Shown one piece after another: positions 50,113 to 62,412 of a stretch of 64,000 nt of DNA. Origin of the DNA: Vanessa cardui. Taxonomy: Eukaryota > Arthropoda > Insecta > Lepidoptera > Nymphalidae. Every line of letters starts with the position of its first letter. Within the stretch, counting starts at the first letter, position 1. The stretch lies in contig NC_061138.1 in NCBI RefSeq assembly GCF_905220365.1, forward strand, positions 9,997,814 through 10,061,813. The letters run 5' to 3'. Position numbers and translations under genes: made by a program. The notes under the pieces are model-generated. The model was not told the DNA's origin and made no database searches. It was given only the letters and a program-made list of their open reading frames with translations.

Positions 50113-52075
50113 TCGGTATAACCAACGCGTTGTTGTTCCAATAGGAAATATAAATCGGGTATTTTACCGCACGCTTGTTTTCGTCCCTCGCCGACGTTAG
50201 TTCGGGGAAAGCGAGCGATGGATCGCTTGCAGTGATATAATTGAATATTAAATGAGACGTCAACCAAAATTTATTTAAAGTATCGTGACAGATCTCAAGT
50301 TTATTAAGTGTGGGACCGTCCTTTTGTAAATTGTAACGTGATAGGTTCGATTATGAAAAATTTTTTATTAATTAATCTGTACAAGAGTGTAGGATGAAGC
50401 TAGATTTCTAGCTGTTAGGGAATTTACCGTTTTAGCGAAATTTTTAGTGGTCCCTCACATTGTAAGGTTAGGGTCGCAATGTAGGTACCGGCGCATTGGC
50501 AACTTGAATGTTTAACATCGACCTAGAGTAAAATGTGATTCTGTACTAGAAATGAATATATAGATTTTAGAATGTAAACATTGGTTCGTAAAAAGAGCGT
50601 TTTCGAATTTCATAAGAAGATGGTAGAAAAATCATATCCTTTTAGACAGTTTCATATTCGAAGTGAATGTTAGAAAATGTTCGAATTCAGCTAGAAAGTC
50701 CTTAAAGATTTATTATAGTTTTCAATCTCGTGAACATCTCACAAAGACAATGCAAGTCTGCGACGAGATTTTCTCATTTCATTCGCTCGGAATATAAATG
50801 AAGAGCGAACCAATAAAACCATGCTATGAAACTGTTTTGACAGGTTTACAATGTTGCTCCTCCTATTAGGGGACTCCGAGTACGGTCTGAAAGAAAAGGA
50901 AAAAATATATTTATGCAATAATAACTTAATCCTCGTAATGAATAGATACAATAACTACATCGTAATAGGATAATTGAGGTAAATTTATATGAAAAATATA
51001 TAGCTGTAAAAATGCGTTTTTACTTAACCGATCGGGAAAAAATGATGATGTAGCCTAGGTAGGCTTAGCCGAACATAGGTCGTACATTTTTCACTGCCAC
51101 GTTTTAAGACGGGAAAGTTTGATTAGGCGGGACATTAGTAGAGTCGAGTTGTCAGTGTGCGCGGACACTAGTGCGAGTATAATTAGTGTAGTGTAGTGAA
51201 TACAGAGCTTTAGAGACGATTAAATGGAGTGGGGAACGTCTCTCGATCGTTTGAGCACAAAATTTTCATACGGCTCTTCGAATCAATTCGAATATGTATT
51301 TTGGATCGATTGCACGCTTAGGAGCCGTATTTGTTTAGGATAAATTTTCGAAAGCAAACTTTGCACAGATTATAAATTCGCTCAATCTATATAACCTTTT
51401 TGGTTTTTTTTTTTGTGTAACGTGATTCGATTCGATTTTAGAAAACATTTATCGATCTTATTACACTGTCATTTATAAACAAAATAGGAAATATTTATAA
51501 CGAAATAGTCGAGGAGCGTTCCCCACTCTCTCGGCTTAGTTAACCCTAATTCGGTTCCAAACACCAAACTAGCGAGTAAATTGTATAGAAAAACGCAATA
51601 CTATCAGTGTACATGATTTGTTGAGTTTGTTCTATTTGTGTAATTAGTGCAGATGATGATCACCCGTTGAGTGAGGCACTGGCATCCCTGAGATGTGACC
51701 TGTAACATAAGTGTATAGTGTTCGATGATTACGGAGCATTTAACTGAATGAGTTTGTTACTAACGTTGCACTTGTTTCATAATTCATTTCCATTACGGAT
51801 TCAAATAATCGTGATCTATTATTAGCTAAATCCTATTCTCGGAACGACTGGGTAGGTGTATGTTTATTGATTACCACAAATTAAACATTTTAAACGAAAT
51901 TGATTCTTATTTCGATAGCAATAAGTGCCGCTTGCGCGTAAACGAGACTGAATTACGAAACAAGTGTAATTAGGCGAATGGCGATGTATTGTCGCGTAAA
52001 ATGTAATTTGCATTTGTATAATGAAGAACTGATGTTACGAAGTGGACGAGTAGACGAAAGTTATTTGTAAATAGT

Positions 52076-52083
52076 CATATTAG
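52076..52083 (+). promoter_or_regulatory. Pumilio-type motif TGTAAATA (1 of 2)
   Basis: Matches the Pumilio recognition consensus TGTANATA on the sense strand of the putative 3' UTR. The motif is short and AT-rich, so chance occurrence is quite possible. Confidence 0.25.
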
Positions 52084-52300
52084 TTTATTTGTATACTTTA
52101 GTTTCTCCAGTCCTGGACGAGTTGCCATTGCTGTATGAGTTTCGTGGCGGTAACTTTGTATTTTACAAAACGACGCTTCTGTAACTCTTCGTTCGGTTGG
52201 CCTGTGGTCATATTTTTTTTAATAAGTCATTGTTCCTTATATTTTAGTAGTGAAGGAAAAGGAAGGAAGTTTTCTATTATTTAAGAGGATATATTCAATT

Positions 52301-52306
52301 AATAAA
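52301..52306 (+). terminator. Candidate proximal poly(A) signal AATAAA
   Basis: AATAAA is directly followed by TGTTTTGTGC, a G/T-rich element. Use of this site would give a 3' UTR about 600 nt shorter. Confidence 0.3.
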
Positions 52307-52876
52307 TGTTTTGTGCAATATTTTGTACTGTATAAAAGTGATTTGTATAATTTAAATGCGTCGTTTTGTAAAAGAGTAATATTTGTCAAATCTTCGTGCT
52401 TTTTTTTAGTTTTGTGTATCCGACCGTGTATGTTATGTGAACAACAAAGAGCGTTGCTGCTCTATACATATTTCATAACCGCGCCTTTTCGTTACAGCAT
52501 GCAATATTACTGTGCCTTGTTCTTTGAACTTAGTGCTATTATTTTATAGTAGGATATTATTTTAATACACATAAAATATACTTTAATATTGCGAATAGTA
52601 AATGATTTACGTTTTCGACCACAGATTATATTCGACACGTTGGTTTTTATAATCTGTTTTCGATTTTGTACAAGCATGGAGATATTGACAGGTACGAAGT
52701 TGCTGCGCATTCATGGGAATTTATGAGATTTATTTTAATATTAATTATGTAATAGGATATTTACAATTTTATTAATTTGATTTATACTGTTCATATCGCT
52801 GACTTTGTGCGGCCGCCGAGTTTATTTCGATTTATTATAATTGTTTAAACAATGTGCTTCTAATCATTTGAAAGAA

Positions 52877-52884
52877 TGTAAATA
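52877..52884 (+). promoter_or_regulatory. Pumilio-type motif TGTAAATA (2 of 2)
   Basis: Second sense-strand TGTAAATA, 20 nt before the distal AATAAA. This is a plausible spacing for control of translation or tail length, but only motif evidence exists. Confidence 0.25.
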
Positions 52885-52903
52885 CGATATTTGAACTGAT
52901 AAT

Positions 52904-52909
52904 AATAAA
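52904..52909 (+). terminator. Candidate distal poly(A) signal AATAAA
   Basis: AATAAA is followed within about 30 nt by a T/G-rich stretch (GACTTGTGATTTGTTTTC), as expected for a cleavage site with a downstream element. The first interspersed repeats on this side start soon after. Choice between this and 52301 is inference. Confidence 0.45.
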
Positions 52910-53546
52910 AATTTTTATTTCTTAATGATGACTTGTGATTTGTTTTCTTTACCTTTCGTCAAACAAAATATCAATATTTGAAAATGAAACCATTAAGCGT
53001 GTGATATTTTTGCTTATCGTAGTGATGTTATCCTTGCATCTTATTTAAGAATAATTTAATAAAAATAAATAATTAATAATTGATTAAGAAAATGTAACAC
53101 AAAATATTCTGCATTCTTCAAATTGAAATTATCTTGGACTTGGTAATGATGAATTTTAATAATTTAAGTATATATTAGCTTGATATTTGCAAATAAATAA
53201 TATATAAAATGAATAAGAGTTAACAATATTAATATTAATTTTAATAACACACTTTTCTACTGAGTAATTTACGATTACGTTATTTAAGGTTGATGAATCT
53301 GAGAACAAATTAAAAATTTCTAGCGATTCGAAAACAATTCGTCAAACTGTAATTTTAATTGCTGAATAAAGAATTTTCCTCAACATCAGCTTTTGAAAAA
53401 ATATATATCATTTTTAATAATTGAGTTAAATCCATACTTAAATCCTTTTAGGTACGATGCACATTAAATGCGCCGCAGTACTTTTTACACGTGGTAAAGT
53501 GAAGTCGAACTTGAAATAAAAACTATACTAATTCTATGTTCGTAAT

Positions 53547-53724
53547 TTCTACCACCAAACAACAGTTCTTAGTATTGTTTTGTTTCGGTTTGAAGGGTGA
53601 GTGAGCCAGTGTAACTACAGGCACAAGGAACATAACATCAAGATTGGTGGCGCTTTGGCGATGTAAGATATTGTTCGTATTTCTAAGAGCGCTAGTGTCT
53701 ATGGGCGGTGGTGATCACATATCA
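53547..53724 (+). repeat. Dispersed repeat 'GTGAGTGAGCCAGTGTAACT' family
   Basis: Contains ACCACCAAACAACAGTTC, GGTTTGAAGGGTGAGTGAGC and TCTATGGGCGGTGGTGATCA. The same segments recur at 56756, 39748, 34488, 22760, 12995 and 1933. A common non-coding lepidopteran repeat in my recollection; class uncertain. Confidence 0.75.
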
Positions 53725-54879
53725 TAGAAAAAAAGATGCAAATATGTACTTTAAGTATTGTGCAGACAGTTTAAATTTCCGTTATGAATAGATGTAAAAT
53801 GCGATGTGACGCGATTCGATGCTACGTGCTTGATGTGAAACCTACTTTATAGTTGATCCCTTAAATCGGGACAGTATGAAATGGCTTTAATGTTTGCTCA
53901 CTTGAGTGGAATCAGGTCAAATAAATGACTATGTGCTTAAAAGTTATTGGGTCTCGAATTGATTTCTCATTGAATTGTGAAATTGAAACTTATATCTCAT
54001 TGTCATGTTCGCCTGTTCTCTGGAAGAATAGAAGAGAATAGTCTAATACGAAAATACCGAATCAGCAGATGTGGATTCTGTAGAATTCGTATCTCACTTA
54101 TGGTGAAAACCGACTTACGCCACGCTATTTTGATACGTTTCCTTTAAATGTTATAAAAATATGTTAATCAATGTTGCTTAAGACATTCTGACATTCTACG
54201 CTGGTGCTCTGCTGTGACTTAGAGGCAAAGGTGTTTTATTTTTTTTTTCACTTTTAATATTTATAACATTAAACATACAGATTCATATTGGTGGTGATGA
54301 GAAACTACCCAGATTCCTGCAGTTTCTTCATTGAAAGACTTTCCGAATTGATGATAGCTTTTCAATTTATGTAATGTTTTAGAATGACTATTGAAACATG
54401 TTTGTGAGTGCCTACTTGAAGAAATTATATATCGATTTTAGTGCTCAGTATAACAAACTTTAGTTAATTTACAGTCATGCGGTTATAGCGTGAACCTGAC
54501 ACAATACATTTCATTCAAGGCCACAAGTAGGCGTGCATCTACCATGTGGGCTTGTTGAGCATAGCCCTAATTGAGGTCGACGATTCCAATACCTTAACAA
54601 AATAAAAATTAAAACTTATCGCCCTAAAAATTTGCATACGCGCTGTTCTAAAAACTGAATAAAGTACAAAACAACCAACCCCGCTCAAACGCGGGGAATC
54701 CGTTGGCCATAACTGTTGTAATTTCAGTAGTTCGGGGTGACAAAATAAAATCTCTATATTTTTTATAATCATCCAATTGTTTTCTAGTGGCAGCTCAATC
54801 TTTTTTTAAATAAGAAATAGTGTTATATACCAGTATTCAAAGTAAGTCAATTCTTACACACAGTCTTTACACTTGCTTA

Positions 54880-54965
54880 TTGATAGTCACAAATGTACCA
54901 CCGGTTCAGAATTTAACAACTCAGACCTGAGAAGAACCGGCGAAAGACACTTAGAGGAAATGTTG
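54880..54965. repeat. Fragment of the same LINE-tail-like repeat
   Basis: TACCACCGGTTCAGAATTTA and CTGAGAAGAACCGGCGAAAG match the middle of 55862-56045. Confidence 0.6.
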
Positions 54966-55501
54966 TATTAAATGTTATGCTATATAAAATAATATTCACT
55001 GAAGTTGTACAAATTATTGATCAATTATTTACAATAATAATTGTATATAATAACATAATAAATTTAAAAGTTTTTCTTATACTTATAATATGTAATAATA
55101 ATGCGATATAATTAATGATATAGGATCAATTGACGACACACCGCATTGGAGGCTAGGGTGACTCGCTAACACTACTCTATTATGATTGCCGTAACAATCG
55201 TCTACATTATGCAGTTTTCAAAATGGCTTATAATTTATTATTAAGCGAGGTAATACATCAAGTACTTGATAACGAACGGCCCGGAGATTGAGGTCTGAAG
55301 CAATATCGTGGAGATGAAAATTACATGAGGTGAAGTTGAAAGCGGGAAATTGTGAAATATCCACCCGAGAGGTACTTTTTGGCAAATGTCCAACTTTAAT
55401 CAAACGTTTTTAGGAAATATATATGTAGGCTGTAATTTTTATGGGCAAAATATATGTTTGCGTCAGCGTGTGTGTGTGTATTTGTTAGATTATATACTAA
55501 A

Positions 55502-55739
55502 CTAGCGGCCCGACCCGGCTTCGCTGACTCCAGAATGACTGATCACGACATCACTTTAGAAACCTCTAAGGTAATCAATGTTTCTCTTCTGTATTGTCCA
55601 TGTGTTATACATATAAACCTTCCTCTTGAATCATCTATCTATATATCTATCTATTAAAAAAACCGCATCAAACTCAACTAAACTAAGTATAAATAGGGAC
55701 AGATAGCGGTGAGCGACTTTGTTTTATACTATGTAACGA
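55502..55739 (-). mobile_element. Helitron-like non-autonomous element
   Basis: Minus-strand copy. The + strand begins CTAGCGGCCCGACCCGGCTT and ends ATACTATGTAACGA. It includes a short ATCT microsatellite. Confidence 0.72.
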
Positions 55740-55861
55740 TGATGATGATTAGTAAGGTGAGCTAATTTAGGTAAGCATTTGTGTGATAATATCTGACTTT
55801 TAATATGTTAGAAATTAAAATTAACATACTAATTCTTTAATCGATTTCAGCGATATTTCAA

Positions 55862-56045
55862 AAATCAAAATCAAAATAAACTTTATTCAAGTGGGTTTTT
55901 ACAAGAACTTTTGAATCGTCATTTAACAATGAAGTGAAGCTACCACCGGTTCGGAAAGTAGAGTCTACCGAGAAGAACCAGCAAGAAACTCAGTAGTTAC
56001 TCTTTTTCAACATTTAAAAAATACAAAGTCATGTTAGTTAATACA
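55862..56045. repeat. Dispersed repeat starting ATCAAAATCAAAATAAACTT
   Basis: AATAAACTTTATTCAAGTGG, TACCACCGGTTCGGAAAGTA and CCGAGAAGAACCAGCAAGAA. Probably the reverse complement of a non-LTR retrotransposon tail; related fragments at 54880, 32851 and 63359. No coding part present. Confidence 0.65.
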
Positions 56046-56755
56046 ATTATTTAAATTAATATATCCTGCCTGGAAGTCAACAGGTATTAATACCTCGCTT
56101 TTTTATCATCTACCAATTAGCAATTATTTAAATAGGCAAACTCTATAATGAATACTATTTTACGTATTATAAGGATAATATTCAACACCCATATATATCA
56201 TATGTGCTGAGCATATATTTAAAATAAATGAATACGTTTTACGAAATAACATAAACGTATGTTAATAATTTTCGTAAATAGCACAACTTCATTCGGTTGC
56301 GTATGTCTTAATTATCGAGATAACATTTGTATCGGAACATCACAATATGATGCAAAATTAATTAGTTTGCCTCTCCGTGCTCGTTACGAGAAGTGAAAGG
56401 AAACGCTGACAAAAGATAAATTCGTCGGAGCATTCGGAAGCGAATTTAGCATCCGTCAAAAGTCAAGCTTGAATTGATATCGCGACTAATTATCTCCCCT
56501 CGGGAAACGAATCAAGACCTCCGATTAAAGAAAATTTGTGCATTATTTATACTGAATAAGTGACTGAATTCAACAATAGCGAGAATTACGAAAGTTTTGT
56601 TATTGTTAATTAAATCTTAACCTACGATAACTGATTAAAAAAACAACGTAGGCTTTATATATAAATACTTTTTGTAGTATGAATTGAAATTCTGTAATGT
56701 TTATTTTGATAATTATCAAAAATTTCTCAACATAGTTTACGTTTGGGTAGATGCC

Positions 56756-56974
56756 GTACACTTATCAGATGTCAAACACTAGTACTCAGTATTGGTATGT
56801 TCCGGCTTGAAGGCTGAGTGAGCCAGTGGAAGTACAGGTACAATAGACACAAGATTTTAGTTCCCGAGGTTGGTGACGCATTGGTGGGGTAAAGTTAATA
56901 TTTCAGATAGCACCATTGTCTCTGGGCGGTGATGACCACTTACCGTCAGGGCCATTTACTCGTTGTCTGCCTAC
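56756..56974 (+). repeat. Dispersed repeat, same family as 53547
   Basis: Nearly complete copy: GTACTCAGTATTGGTATG, GGCTGAGTGAGCCAGTGG, TCTGGGCGGTGATGACCACT and TACTCGTTGTCTGCCTACCT in order. Confidence 0.75.
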
Positions 56975-58658
56975 CTCAAAAAACAGGAATATTTCAATTT
57001 ATTTTGAACTCGAAGACAATTTGACTTACGAGAGTTACCTTATGGTTCATCGTTTTTATTAAAAACCTTTCCAATATACACAAAATATTGTCTTCCTCAA
57101 GTGACTCCTCATGCCTCCGGAACTCTCATTTGGATCATAAATAATTTAGTATCAAATTATATAAATACAGGAATATAGGTTTCTCGTCTTCCACATGATA
57201 TAAAATATATTATTTATTTTTATTGAGAATAGGTGTTTATTTTATACAAATTTGTTTCTGTTATGTACAGTCAGAGTAGGAAAACCTTCGTCAGTTTTCA
57301 AAACTCTTATTATCTTTTGAATCTAAATATCATATTATTGCGACGTAATATGTCATTCTCAATCGGTAAACAGATATTCACTCATACTGAGCACACGAAA
57401 ATAGATCTTAAGGTGACGAACCTTTTCTTACCCCGACTGTACCTATTGTGTTCAGCCACAAACACTCCATCTTTATGCTACAGACATAAATAATAGTCTG
57501 CGTAATTGTTCTGTGGTATGTACATTATGTAAAATTTGAATAATTTCATTTCTCCCTTAGCGTAGCGTTCTTGTTTTCTTTCGACATAAAGTTTATGGTT
57601 GTTTAACTTGACGTAACAAGCAATGTAAAGTAGTCTATGTTTGTTTAGGACTCGGAGACTCTTCACTGTCTGGCGATATTAAAATTCGTCAAATTTAAAC
57701 AATAATTCTGAAGAATCAAGTTGGAATTATCACAGCTTTGTTCAGAATTATATAATACGCAAATCAATCTTGCTTATCATTAGTTGTATAAATCCAAATC
57801 AATCAATAAAGTATCCAATTTCAGGATGTAATTACTTGCGTACTTCGTTAAATTTTAATTTTGTTACATATGAGTTTTTAAATGCAGGTACATAGAGGTT
57901 TTTATTGTCTAATGTCTGAAAAATTGTGAACGTTTTGTATAAAGACATTTGGTAGTATATTATATTTTGTATTATGTGGCTAGTTATACAAAAAAATGAT
58001 CGTCCATTAGTCGAGATTAGTCCGTAATTTATTATTATAAAAATGTAAGAAATATTAATTCGAAAGATGAAGGCTCAGGTCAAAGTGATCTTGTCTTTAT
58101 TAAAAAATATATATGACAAAGAAAAATATAATAACAGAATATTTATAATATTTTTCAATTTATCATAAATATATAATGACATTGCCTGACATTAAACAAT
58201 TAATGATTAAACATAAATTGTTTTTTTAAATAATATATTAGTAATGCATATTATGTATAAACTTTAAAAATAATAAATTTCACACTCCTTCGCACGCGCA
58301 ATATCTTTAAGAGGGGAACAAAGTTTTCCCTTAACGTATTAATATATGATTAAAGAAAAAGTATTTGGGCCGAGATGGGCCACAAGATCAGGGCTATAAA
58401 CGACAAACGACAACAATTTATCAACTTAAATTATAGATACAACTTTTGGGAATATGTAATATCAGTGAAGAGTGGAAAATCTTACTTGAAAGATTCCTCG
58501 AAATAAATAATATATATTATATAATTCTCGACTAAAACTGGACTAGAAAATTGTCTGCCAGATGTCAAGGGGTCACCATTACCTATAGATTTTGGTTCTT
58601 TAAGAAATATCAATCATTGTTCACAATGTTATCAAGGAATCACTGACCTATATATATT

Positions 58659-58859
58659 ATGTCCCAAGTGCCTTTAGTTATTGACTCACATCACTCCGGA
58701 CATAACGAATGTGGTACCCAAACAGAATTTCATAAAGAACTACCGCCCAGTAAATTTCGTTTAAATTTAGAATTCATAATACAACCACAACATAATATGG
58801 AAAACGTTGTGAGAAACCATATTTTCAGCCAGACTTCCAGTGTTATAGCTCGGAAATGA
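58659..58859 (+). CDS. Possible small or terminal exon, unrecognised
   Basis: A 66-codon ORF with a more balanced composition than other ORFs nearby. It contains a CGTQTE segment, reminiscent of the TQT motif bound by dynein light chain, then LPPSKFRLNLEFIIQP. A splice-acceptor-like CCTTTAG lies at 58669-58675 in the same frame region, and AATAAA signals follow the stop by about 25 nt. It could be the last exon of a gene starting elsewhere, or chance. I do not recognise the protein. Confidence 0.22.
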   Translation: MSQVPLVIDSHHSGHNECGTQTEFHKELPPSKFRLNLEFIIQPQHNMENVVRNHIFSQTSSVIARK

Positions 58860-59950
58860 AACGTGTTATTGTAATCCATATAATAAATAATAAATATTAC
58901 TAAATATTTCTCTTATAGATAAAAAATGATTACGTTACGAATTACGACGTTATGAATGTAAATTAAATATTCATTGTCTTCATAAAATTTTATTAAATAC
59001 AGCATCGAATATGTCTTTACATATTAATCTATTTAGTTTATGTTACGTTGTATGTCATGTACTTTAGTTATATGAGTACAGTGAAGCTCTTTAGTTGTTA
59101 AGTTAAACCAACCAAGCGTTAGTTAGGGGTTAGGAATTAGTCAAACACTAATCTCTTTACGAACTTTCAATTAAATTGACCTTACTTGCTTAAAGCAACG
59201 GAAATCGCAAAGTTGCTTCCAGGAGGATTATTATAGTAACTTGTAATAGTTATGATACTTTTTTCATCCCGAACTATCTTCGACAGTTCCATACAAAAAT
59301 TAACCTCAGCTTCATCGAAATTGCGAGTCAAGTCTATTTACGTATTTATATCGGTTACGAATTCGATTATATTCCGACCTGACTTTGAGCGAACCGCAAC
59401 TAGATCGTTGCGTTTGTAGAACAGGTGCTCAGGTTACGAATTTATTTCGATTCGATTGCACAGAACTGTCAATTTGTTATTAGAATTGTGGTCCAGTAAA
59501 TACATTTTAATTCGGGAATTTTATTACCACACTTACACTTTTATTCGGCCCTTATTATATTAGCTCTTTGTATTGATCCCCAGTGATGTCGGATGAAGAG
59601 ATTATGAAAAGTTTAGTTCAATTTTATTTCATCATACATTAAACTGAAAATAAATATTGCATTCATAAACTTTTAATATAAATTAATTATGAGTTTTTTT
59701 AGTAATGTGGTTTATCTTAAAGCTGATTTATTTGTGAAATTATATTTCTTTATTTTAAAAATGATAAACAAACTAAACATATGTTTTATAAATTATTCGT
59801 TTATGTAGATATGATATTAATTTGTGTTATCTTCGCATCTTCAGGAGAAAATTATTTAAAGGGAAAGTAGCCACAAGTTATAACCCTTATAACTAATCGC
59901 TTACTTGCACGCAAAACTGACATTAACAAGAGAAGCCTTTACGTTGCCTG

Positions 59951-59980
59951 TATAATAACGATTATTTTATCGTTATTATA
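59951..59980. repeat. 12-bp inverted repeat
   Basis: TATAATAACGAT and ATCGTTATTATA pair around TATTTT. A further partial copy (AATAATCGTTATTA) follows at about 59995. Confidence 0.85.
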
Positions 59981-60479
59981 TAATAAATTTTAGCAATAAT
60001 CGTTATTAATGAATGTGCGTTATTGTTCATGTAACTGGATTCCTTAATAAAATAATAAAGTCTACTAGTTCTTGACCACGTCGCCTAACTATTGTGACAA
60101 AGATATAAAATATTATGGAAGAGAGGAATATGTATAATGTAAAGTTACGTGCACAAATAGAGGTTCAAGATATCTTAACTCTCGTAGTGTAATGGAACCG
60201 CCATCCGACATTAACCAGACGAAGGACTCCTGTCTTTTTATGCTTTCTAAGCCAAATTTACTTTAAACGTAGGTACTCGAAAAATTATTGACAGAACGCC
60301 TCAGAATTTTAACCACATAAATAAAATGTTTTCGTTTATTTTTGTTGTACTTAATTAATTTGACCATGATTAAAGACAACAATAAGACAATTATTAAGAA
60401 AAAAATAATATTTAATTTTATTGAAAATCCTAAAGCAAAAATTCGTCAGTTATGCATTTAATAATATAACCCAAGTAAT

Positions 60480-60774
60480 CAGGGCCGTATTTAGGGGAGG
60501 GCAACCGGGGCTACTGCCCTGGGGCCTCCACATGAGAGGGGGCCACAGTTTTCAGCAAGTTAACATATACTGAGATATAGTCTAATTACAAGTTAATTAA
60601 AATAATTTAAAAGATACCGATAAGAATACGAAACAAATCATAGCTTACTGATTGAAATAAAAAAAACTAATTAATTCATAATAATATAATTATTAGGGTG
60701 TTCACACTTCTGTTTGTCTAGGGCCCTCACTGCTTTGTGGCCCCGGGGCCTCCAGACCTTTAAATCCGACTCTG
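60480..60774. mobile_element. hAT-type non-autonomous DNA element (295 bp) with 8-bp target duplication
   Basis: Exact CAAGTAAT flanks both ends (60472-60479 and 60775-60782). The ends are imperfect inverted repeats: CAGGGCCGTATTTAGG on the left, CAGAGTCGGATTTAAAG reading inward from the right. Subterminal parts are GC-rich (GGGGCCTCC, GGCCCCGGGGCC). An 8-bp duplication with CAGGG-like ends fits the hAT superfamily. No transposase is present. Confidence 0.88.
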
Positions 60775-61179
60775 CAAGTAATAACTACTCAGTTCCGTTA
60801 TGTCCTTAAGGTAGTAAATATATGCTTCTATATTAGAGTTTAGTTTGACAAATAAATAAAAAATATATAAAAACCATAATAAAACCTCTTCGGAGTATAA
60901 AGACACTATGTTTCTTTATTGCGTGTTCGTAGGTGACTAAATAAAATGCTTTTGTCCTTTTTTATATATACATGATGTTGTCGTTAGTTAATTTGACCAT
61001 GATTAAAGAGAATAGTATAAAATTATAAACATTTATGATATAGGGGCTCTATATTAACTATGTGCAAAATGGGAAATTGCAAAAGGCTAAATTTCTCAAC
61101 TTTGAATTCTAGGACCAAATGTAGTAAGAAAACGTAGTAATTAAAAATAAAATGGTGTTGTGATACAAAGTATATATTT

Positions 61180-61247
61180 TAGTAAGATAGACAAGGGTCT
61201 CGTTAAGTGCATTGCTTAGGGACCGCAGCATGATAAATCCGGCCCTG
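61180..61247. repeat. Single end of a hAT-like element
   Basis: GATAAATCCGGCCCTG at the right edge is the inverted form of CAGGGCCGGATTTATC, closely matching the end of the 60480 element. No matching left end or duplication was found, so it is truncated. Confidence 0.5.
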
Positions 61248-62109
61248 GGTGTATTAGTAAAATTAAAAAGGGAAAGTTGTAAAAAATGAATTAGTTTGGT
61301 GGGATTGTGGTTGGTGTTTTATTTCTCCAGAGAGGAATATATGTATATCTAGGTTCATCTAAAAGAAAATACATATCTTACCTAGATCTCTATCTATCTA
61401 TAGTAGTTATATTGTTGAAAGTTAGGTTATAACTCGTTAAGCTTACCGGTTAGATAAATAGTTACTGTTTATTTTTATTTGAATTGATCTTTTAATTAGG
61501 ACCAGACGATCGTTAAAGTTATTATAATTTTGTCAACCATGTTTAGTAAAAATATTCTATTAATCATTACTTAATTATATTTCTAGGACAATTGAGAAAA
61601 AATGTTTATTTATTAAATTAAAATATATACTTACTTATTTTCATTTATAAAAGTGCTGGCAAATGGATTTCCTGAAGGAACACCTACCCAACTGACACTG
61701 AAATTAGCGTTGTAAGAAATATTAACTCTTGTCTCATGTCGCACATGTAATAGTCTGTAATTTTTCGCAGAAGCAAAAAAGCCCTTCCATGGTCAATGCA
61801 TCATACAATTCTTTAAAATTATAATAAAATAATAAATACAATTGTAATTCTAAATTTAAATAAAATGTTGGGAAGGTTAGTCCAGTTAGTAAGTAATTAA
61901 AGAATAATATTTGTTCAAATCGCGCCCCGAGGATGGAGCTTAACGCGAAAGGAACCTTCCACGGGGAAATCCTGGATTGACCTTTCTAAGATGAAAGCTC
62001 AATACAACACTCACTTTATTCAAATCATTTGATGTTAAAATATTAACATTTCCAAGTATTATTTTTCAATTAATAAAGCAATACACCGCACACTATTATT
62101 TAAAATAAC

Positions 62110-62412
62110 AAACAACAACAGCAGCCTGTAAATTCTTACTGCTGTGCTAAAGGCCTCCTCTCCCTTCGAGGAGAAGGTTTGGAACATATTCCACCACGCT
62201 GTTCCAATGCGGGTTGGTGGAATACACATGTGGCAGAATTTCTATGAAATTTCTCACATGCAGGTTTCCTTACGATGTTTTCCTTTACCGCTGAGCACGA
62301 GATGAATTATAAAGACAAATTAAGCACACGAATCAGCGGTGCTTGCCTGGGTTTGAACCCGCAATCATCGGTTAAGATGCACGCGTTCTAACCACTGGGC
62401 CATCTCGACTCT
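62110..62412 (-). mobile_element. tRNA-derived SINE, full length, 14-bp target duplication
   Basis: Read on the minus strand it begins with a tRNA-like head (GATGGCCCAGTGGTTAGAAC as box A region, GGTTCAAACCC as box B) and ends in GGCTGCTGTTGTTG. It is flanked by exact copies of TTATTTAAAATAAC at 62096-62109 and 62413-62426. It resembles the Metulj-type SINEs of butterflies; that family name is from memory. Confidence 0.93.

Larger units (their letters stand above)
49400..52917 (+). other. Probable long 3' UTR of Eip63E
   Basis: About 3.5 kb after the stop codon contain none of the repeat families that litter the rest of the window, and no splice-linked coding sequence is visible. This fits a transcribed 3' UTR under selection. 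It holds a 30-bp tandem duplication, two Pumilio-type motifs and several AU-rich stretches. A shorter UTR ending earlier cannot be excluded, and transcript data are not available here. Confidence 0.5.

Noticed and set aside
62330..62412. tRNA gene on the minus strand
   Set aside because: Box A and box B are present, but the sequence is the head of a SINE with a 220-bp body and a target duplication; it recurs in five other copies and does not fold as a complete tRNA.
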